DNA from: CAWKOH01 sp963851245
GTDB lineage: Bacteria > Actinomycetota > Acidimicrobiia > Acidimicrobiales > Palsa-688
Direction of reading: 5' to 3'
Length of the DNA stretch: 64,000 bases
Assembly: GCA_963851245.1 (NCBI GenBank)
Contig: CAWKOH010000001.1
Span: 310,001-374,000 of the forward strand
Shown here: one piece after another, positions 59,813-64,000 of the stretch
How positions within the stretch are numbered: the stretch's first letter is position 1
Layout: each line of letters opens with the position of its first letter
The notes under the pieces: model-generated
Database searches by the model: none
What the model was told of the DNA's origin: nothing
What the model saw: the letters and a program-made list of their open reading frames with translations, nothing else
Program-made: the position numbers and the translations under genes

Positions 59813-61222
59813 TCATTCGGCAAGGGCCAGGGCGACCAGGGTTCGCCGTTCGACTTGACCGGTCGAGCGGGTGCGCGGGATCTCATCCACGATGTGAAGC
59901 GCCCTCGGCAGCTTGAAGGCGGCCAGGCTGGATTCGCAGTGCGACCGGAGGCAGGCCAGATCCAGGTCCTGCCCGGGTCGCAGCACCACGAACGCGGTCA
60001 CGACCTCCCCCCAATCGACGTTGGGCACCCCCGCCACGGCGGCGTCGGCGACGGCCGGGTGGCGCTGGATCACCAGATCGACCTCGGGCGGCGCCACGAA
60101 CTCGCCACCGGTGCGGATCTGCTCCTTTATCCGGCCAACCACCGAAAGGTAGCCCTCCGAGTCGCGCTCGACTACATCGCCCGTTCGGTACCAGCCCTCT
60201 ACCACCGCCTCGGCGGTGACCTCCGGGCTCCTGTAGTACCCGGCGAAGACTTGGGGACTCCGGACCCACAGCTCCCCTTCGACCTGCTTGGTCAGCATGC
60301 CCGCAACCGGCAGCCCGACCGAGCCGGGTTTGCGATAAACGTCCTCGGATCCGAGGATACAGATCGCCCCCGCCTCGGTCGCCCCGTAGGCCACCTGCGT
60401 GGTGGACCCGGGAAAGGCGGCGGAGATGGTGGCCAGAAGCTCCGGCGGCGTGGACGAGGTCCCGGTGTCGGCCTGGCGCAGCGAAGTGGTGTCGAACTCC
60501 TTGTAGGGTCCCTCCAGGATCCGGCGCCACACCGCTGGTATGGCGTAGAAACTCTCGACCTGGCACCGCTCGATCGCGCCCAGCAAGGCGACCGTGTCGC
60601 CTCCCTCCTCGAGCACGTAGTGGCCGCCCTGAAACCAGGCGCCGTGCAGAAAGGCCCAGCCGGCCCAGTGGAACTGAGGGAACATGCTCATCGACACTCG
60701 AGCGGTGCGCATCCCGCACGCTGTCCGGAGCCAGTTGGACCGTTGCGTCAGCACCACGCCCTTCGGAGCGCCGGTCGTGCCGCTCGTGAAGAAGATCACG
60801 TCAGGGTCGGTTTCGCGGGCCGGCTCCCGAGGCGCGGCCCCGCTCGAGCGCTGGCCCAGCAGCCCGTCGATGACCACGTCACCCCTGTGCTCTTCGTCCG
60901 TTACCAGGAGGGCCGGTTCGGCCACGTCGAGGATGGTCCCGGCCTCGTCGCCGGTGAACCCGGGGTTGATCGGGACGAAGACCGCACCCAGGAGAGCCGA
61001 GGCGTAGTAGAGGGTGGATGCGTTCACATTGACGCCACCCCACCAGCCGACCCGGTCCCCTCGACGCACCCCCTGATCGGCCAGGACATCCGACAGGTGG
61101 GTCACCCTCCCCGCCATCTCGCCGAAGGTGACCTGGGTGTCGCGGAAGCTGATCGCCACCCGGCGAGGCGATCGGTTGGCCGACGAAAAAAGGATGTCCG
61201 TCAGCAGCAGCGGTTCGGTCAC
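59813..61222 (-). CDS. AMP-dependent acyl-CoA synthetase/ligase
   Basis: A 469-residue ANL ligase, somewhat short for the family. The phosphate loop FFTSGTTGAPKGVVLT is near 142-157, YGATEAGAICILG near 279 and GDVVERDSEGYLSVVGRIKEQI near 354. The usual C-terminal catalytic Lys motif reads RTRSTGQVERR, with Gln where Lys is expected, so adenylation may be changed. The GTG start overlaps the stop of the oxidoreductase beta subunit (GTGA), so the ligase is coupled to it. Confidence 0.9.
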   Translation of the reverse strand: MTEPLLLTDILFSSANRSPRRVAISFRDTQVTFGEMAGRVTHLSDVLADQGVRRGDRVGWWGGVNVNASTLYYASALLGAVFVPINPGFTGDEAGTILDVAEPALLVTDEEHRGDVVIDGLLGQRSSGAAPREPARETDPDVIFFTSGTTGAPKGVVLTQRSNWLRTACGMRTARVSMSMFPQFHWAGWAFLHGAWFQGGHYVLEEGGDTVALLGAIERCQVESFYAIPAVWRRILEGPYKEFDTTSLRQADTGTSSTPPELLATISAAFPGSTTQVAYGATEAGAICILGSEDVYRKPGSVGLPVAGMLTKQVEGELWVRSPQVFAGYYRSPEVTAEAVVEGWYRTGDVVERDSEGYLSVVGRIKEQIRTGGEFVAPPEVDLVIQRHPAVADAAVAGVPNVDWGEVVTAFVVLRPGQDLDLACLRSHCESSLAAFKLPRALHIVDEIPRTRSTGQVERRTLVALALAE

Positions 61223-61992
61223 AAGGCAGGTTTCAGCTGCCGGACAGGGAAGGTGTCCTCGAAGGCCCCGGCCACGTAGTCAGGCCCATCCTTGGTGGGG
61301 ACGAACCAACCGGTGGGACACATGGTCAGGATCTCCACGAACGCGAAACCCCCGTCCAGTTGGGCCTCGAAGGCCTGGGTCAGGTATCGCTTAGTCTGGG
61401 CCACAGAACCGGCGTTGTTCACGGCACCCCGGGCCACGTAGGCCGTACCGGGCAGGATGCTCAATATGTCGGCGAGAGGTACGGGGTGGCCGTGAAGGGC
61501 CGGATCGCGGCCGTCCAGGCTGGTCTTGGTGCGCTGGCCCACGACTGTGGTGGCCGTCATCTGACCACCCGTGTCGCCGAAGACCCCGTTGTTGAGCATG
61601 ATGCACGTCAGCGCCTCTCCTCTCGACGCCGCGTGGATGATCTCGTGGAGGCCCTCGGTGGCGCAATCGCCGTCGCCTTGCAGGGTGAAGACGGCCGCCT
61701 GCGGCTGAACGCGCTTGACCCCGGTGGCCACAGCCGGGGCTCGCCCGTGCAGGCACTGAAGCCACTCGATGTCGGAGAGGGTGGCCGCCATCGTGTAGCA
61801 GCCGTGGCCGACCACCCCGATGGTCCGCTGTTCGAGCTTCAACTCGCTCAGGACCTCGAGCAGGATCCGCCAGGCCACCGGGTGGCCGCAGCCCGGGCAG
61901 AGGTGATGTTCCTCGCTGAGTAGCAGGGCCGGCTTGTGGCTGACCTGCGTGCTGGGAACCTCGGGCGGTCGGTCGGTACGGATTGTGGTCAC
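61219..61992 (-). CDS. 2-oxoacid:ferredoxin oxidoreductase beta subunit (KorB-like)
   Basis: A 257-residue thiamine-diphosphate-binding beta subunit. CPGCGHP near 31-37 is the cluster/TPP-end motif. The TPP-binding GDGDCATEGLHEIIHAASRG is near 112-131 and continues with NNGVFGDTGGQ near 138. It starts with GTG 61992 overlapping the alpha stop (GTGA). A frameshift in the alpha gene joins both proteins into one open frame, but they are separate genes. It may act on indolepyruvate-, 2-oxoglutarate- or branched oxoacid-type substrates. Confidence 0.92.
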   Translation of the reverse strand: MTTIRTDRPPEVPSTQVSHKPALLLSEEHHLCPGCGHPVAWRILLEVLSELKLEQRTIGVVGHGCYTMAATLSDIEWLQCLHGRAPAVATGVKRVQPQAAVFTLQGDGDCATEGLHEIIHAASRGEALTCIMLNNGVFGDTGGQMTATTVVGQRTKTSLDGRDPALHGHPVPLADILSILPGTAYVARGAVNNAGSVAQTKRYLTQAFEAQLDGGFAFVEILTMCPTGWFVPTKDGPDYVAGAFEDTFPVRQLKPAL

Positions 61993-63069
61993 GTCAGCTC
62001 TCTTCCCTCGATGGCTCGGAGCACGGCGTCGCGGATGGACCCGGCGTCCAGGAGCTCGCCTTGGCGCATGCCGCTGTAGTCGATGCTCACGCCGCCTATC
62101 TGGAATACCTTGCTCCGGTCGGTGACGCTCAGGCGCACATCGTCGACCATCTGGCCGGCGTTGACCTCGAAAACCAACGACCTGCCGGCATTGCTCACTG
62201 AGCCGGCGCAGAGCGTCCTCCGGGAAGGGCCACAGGGTGACGGGCCGGAACGACCCAACTCTCTTACCATCCGCCCGCAGCTCGTCGACCACGTAGTCCA
62301 CGAACGGTCCCGACGTCCCGAACGAGACCACCAGGTATTCGGCATCATCGGCCTGATAGGACTCGTGGCGGGCCTCGGTCCGGGCCAGGTCGGCGAACTT
62401 CGCCGCCACTTTCTTCCACTGCCCGTCGGGACCCAGTCCCGGATTGGTTACCGTGCCCATGGCCCAGGACCAGATCTGGCGGCTGTGCCCGGTCCCACCG
62501 GTAGTGCCGTCGAGCGCCCAGTCCTTCGCCGGCAGAGGGCCGTAGTCCCGTTTCGACACATCCACGCTCATGTGAGTGTCGCCGATCAGGTAGTCGCCGT
62601 ACAGAATGACCGGAGCCCGGTACTTGTCCGCCAGGTGAAAGAGCACCTGGGTCTGCTCCACCGCCTCGGCCACATCCTTGGGGGCCATCGTGATGGTCCG
62701 GTAGTCGCCCCAGCCTCCACCGCGGGTGCACTGGAAATAGTCCTGCTGGCCCCGCCCCATGGTGAAGATCACGAGGGGGAGCTCGTCCAGGGCGGCCTCG
62801 GCGATGCCCTCCTGCATGAGAGCGACGCCCTGCCCACACGACCCGGTACCGGCCCGGGCGCCGGCTGCGGCGGCGCCGAGAGCCATGTTGATCCCCTCCA
62901 TCTCGCTCGCCGAGTTCAGACACACCCCACCGCTCTGAGGCATCAGTCGGGCAAAGCTCTCGAGCAGACCGGTAAAGGGGAGCATCGGGTAGCCGGTGAA
63001 GAAGCGGCAGTTGGCGGCCAGTGCGGCCAGTGCCACTGCATCCGATCCTTGCAGCAGGTCAAGCGCCAT
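61989..63069 (-). pseudogene. 2-oxoacid:ferredoxin oxidoreductase alpha subunit (KorA-like), frameshifted
   Basis: An alpha subunit of about 360 residues from ATG 63069. The pyrimidine-binding domain shows FFTGYPMLPFTGLLE near 25-39 and SEMEGINMALGAAAAGAR near 54-71. The middle SFGTSGPFVDYVVDELRADGKRVG is intact. Around 62176-62186 the frame changes at EQCRQV; the ending LVFEVNAGQMVDDVRL to AIEGRELT continues in a different frame. A 1-nt indel explains this. It overlaps the ferredoxin gene by 11 nt. Confidence 0.88.
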
Positions 63070-63316
63070 CCGCCACCTCGGTGTGGAGGACGGGGACGGC
63101 GAACTTGAACACCTCGAATACGAAATCGGGGCATACGTCATAACAGGCCCGACAGGCGGTGCAGCCCTCGGACAGCTCGGGATAGGCGAAACCATGGCCG
63201 TTCAGGGCCGTGGACATATGCAGCACGCCCGGGCGGCAAGCCGGGATGCAGAGCTCGCAACCCTTGCACTGCTCGACGTTGATGGTGACCGTGCCGCGGG
63301 TCAACCCGCCTGTCAT
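63059..63316 (-). CDS. 2[4Fe-4S] ferredoxin-like delta subunit
   Basis: An 85-residue protein with two clusters: CKGCELCIPACRP near 17-29 and CTACRACYDVCPD near 52-64. The first cluster ends CRP instead of CP. It is the electron-accepting delta subunit of the 2-oxoacid oxidoreductase complex. Its start overlaps the gamma stop (ATGA) and its stop overlaps the alpha start, so all subunits are coupled. Confidence 0.93.
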   Translation of the reverse strand: MTGGLTRGTVTINVEQCKGCELCIPACRPGVLHMSTALNGHGFAYPELSEGCTACRACYDVCPDFVFEVFKFAVPVLHTEVADGA

Positions 63317-63906
63317 GAGGCCTCGCTGGTGATGGCGGCCGGCTGCGCCCAGGCGGGTGCAGCCAGGGGGGTGGCGGCGCCGGATCCGGCCCGCAGCGCT
63401 GCTTCATTGCCGACCAGGTGCTGGGTGCGATACGGCGGGACCAGACGACGCATGGCGGTTACGAGGGCGTCTATCGAGCAAAGTCCCGTCAGGGTGCAGT
63501 AGGCGCCGAGCAGGACAAGGGAACCCCCGAGTGGCGCCCCGGCATCGACGGCCAGCTGCTGGGCCGCGAAACGGAATGCGGTCAAGCCCTCGTGAGGAAA
63601 CTCGTCGGGGATCATGTCCCCGTTGGCGACCACGATCCCACCCGGACGGATTCGCACCCGCGTCGGTTCCCAGTACTCCTCGGACATGACGAGGGCGGAC
63701 CACGCCGACGGCAGAATGGGCAGGGCCCGGAGGCCCTCGTCGGCTACCACGACGGACGCATCGGTCTGCCCACCCCGCATGGCACCGGCGTAGTGGCCGC
63801 ACATCATGGCCTGGCGGCCATCTATCACCGCCCCCAGGGCGAGGGTCTTGGAAGCGAGCTGGATGCCCTGCCCTCCAATCCCGGTGAACATGACCTCGAC
63901 CTGCAT
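63313..63906 (-). CDS. 2-oxoacid:ferredoxin oxidoreductase gamma subunit (KorC-like)
   Basis: A 197-residue gamma subunit. FTGIGGQGIQLASKTLALGA near 7-26 and GHYAGAMRGGQTDASVVV near 37-54 are the family marks. The ATG at 63906 is chosen with a CCGGGGGATT site upstream. It is the first gene of the operon (gamma, delta, alpha, beta, ligase). The complex oxidatively decarboxylates a 2-oxoacid to acyl-CoA and reduces ferredoxin. Confidence 0.92.
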   Translation of the reverse strand: MQVEVMFTGIGGQGIQLASKTLALGAVIDGRQAMMCGHYAGAMRGGQTDASVVVADEGLRALPILPSAWSALVMSEEYWEPTRVRIRPGGIVVANGDMIPDEFPHEGLTAFRFAAQQLAVDAGAPLGGSLVLLGAYCTLTGLCSIDALVTAMRRLVPPYRTQHLVGNEAALRAGSGAATPLAAPAWAQPAAITSEAS

Positions 63907-64000
63907 CTGTGAATCCCCCGGTCGCCTCTTTCGGGAAGGTAGCACAGACAAAAGATACCGGTGTCATTCAGCGCCGTCTCGACGGGAGCTATATATCATC

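Noticed and set aside
61219..63195. A single 658-residue fused alpha-beta 2-oxoacid oxidoreductase
   Set aside because: The apparent fusion is produced by a frameshift near 62180. The proper alpha ending (to AIEGRELT) is present in another frame and overlaps a separate beta start, as expected for two genes.
63943..63956. Another copy of the 14-bp motif upstream of the oxidoreductase operon
   Set aside because: AGACAAAAGATACC keeps only one half-site; too degenerate to include.
1..64000. Secondary-metabolite gene cluster
   Set aside because: Cyclase-family, ABM, LLM and SnoaL-like proteins occur, but no PKS, NRPS, terpene synthase or other core enzyme is present. The mix fits catabolism better.
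1..64000. tRNA or rRNA genes
   Set aside because: No cloverleaf pattern, CCA end or conserved rRNA segment was recognised on either strand by reading; a covariance-model search was not possible.

Overview
This 64 kb window is high-GC, gene-dense DNA that most likely comes from an actinomycete-type bacterium (Actinomycetota). The evidence is five luciferase-like (LLM) flavin or F420 oxidoreductases, a Ddn-like F420 nitroreductase, two SDRs with the mycofactocin-associated insertion, a fused LivH-LivM permease, many GTG/TTG starts and Mycobacterium-style lipid catabolism genes. The genus cannot be set from the sequence alone. No rRNA, tRNA, CRISPR array, phage gene or transposase was seen.

Layout. 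1-6.7 kb: a partial NAD-dependent epimerase divergent from a TIM-barrel amidohydrolase, a 570-residue D-aminoacylase-like amidohydrolase, an acyl-CoA dehydrogenase (ACAD), a zinc alcohol dehydrogenase and a second epimerase. 6.8-14 kb (minus strand): an orphan [2Fe-2S] CoxS-like subunit, an ACAD pair, an enoyl-CoA hydratase, a frameshifted LLM, a cyclase-family hydrolase and a second amidohydrolase. 14-20 kb: a third epimerase, an intact LLM copy, a mycofactocin-type SDR, a Ddn-like protein, another LLM and an unassigned EthD-like protein. 20-26.5 kb: two TetR regulators, a CoA-transferase, an amidohydrolase, an ACAD, a cupin and a hotdog protein. 26.5-35.2 kb: an LLM, an alpha/beta hydrolase, an ACAD, a broken acyl-CoA ligase, a thiolase with its DUF35 partner, an SDR and a broken ACAD. 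35-46 kb: SDRs, NTF2-like proteins, an enoyl-CoA hydratase, a VOC protein, a broken amidohydrolase, an aldehyde dehydrogenase, an ADP-forming CoA ligase and an AMP-forming ligase. 46-49 kb: the second 570-residue amidohydrolase and an LLM. 49-54.6 kb: a branched-chain-amino-acid-type ABC importer with an extra two-helix membrane protein. 54.7-64 kb: an ABM monooxygenase, a broken alcohol dehydrogenase, SDRs, NTF2-like proteins, a ligase and a four-subunit 2-oxoacid:ferredoxin oxidoreductase.

How the genes fit together (inference). This looks like a catabolic island. A carboxylic or cyclic substrate would be imported by the Liv-type transporter, activated to CoA by several ligases or the CoA-transferase, and degraded by ACADs, hydratases, SDRs and thiolase-DUF35. 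Flavin/F420 oxidoreductases, amidohydrolases and NTF2-like proteins would handle ring or side-chain steps. The substrate is unknown; steroid-, terpenoid- or other alicyclic-like compounds are plausible.

Two features stand out. First, a 14-bp imperfect palindrome (TGAYA-N4-TGTCT) recurs in at least fifteen promoter-type positions and also overlaps the start of one of the TetR genes; it may be the operator of a local regulon. Second, there are several layers of duplication: two divergent epimerase/amidohydrolase modules, two 570-residue amidohydrolases and a 612-bp perfect repeat within two LLM genes. Six genes carry single-base frameshifts. That number suggests either sequencing indels or real decay, and it should be settled against reads.
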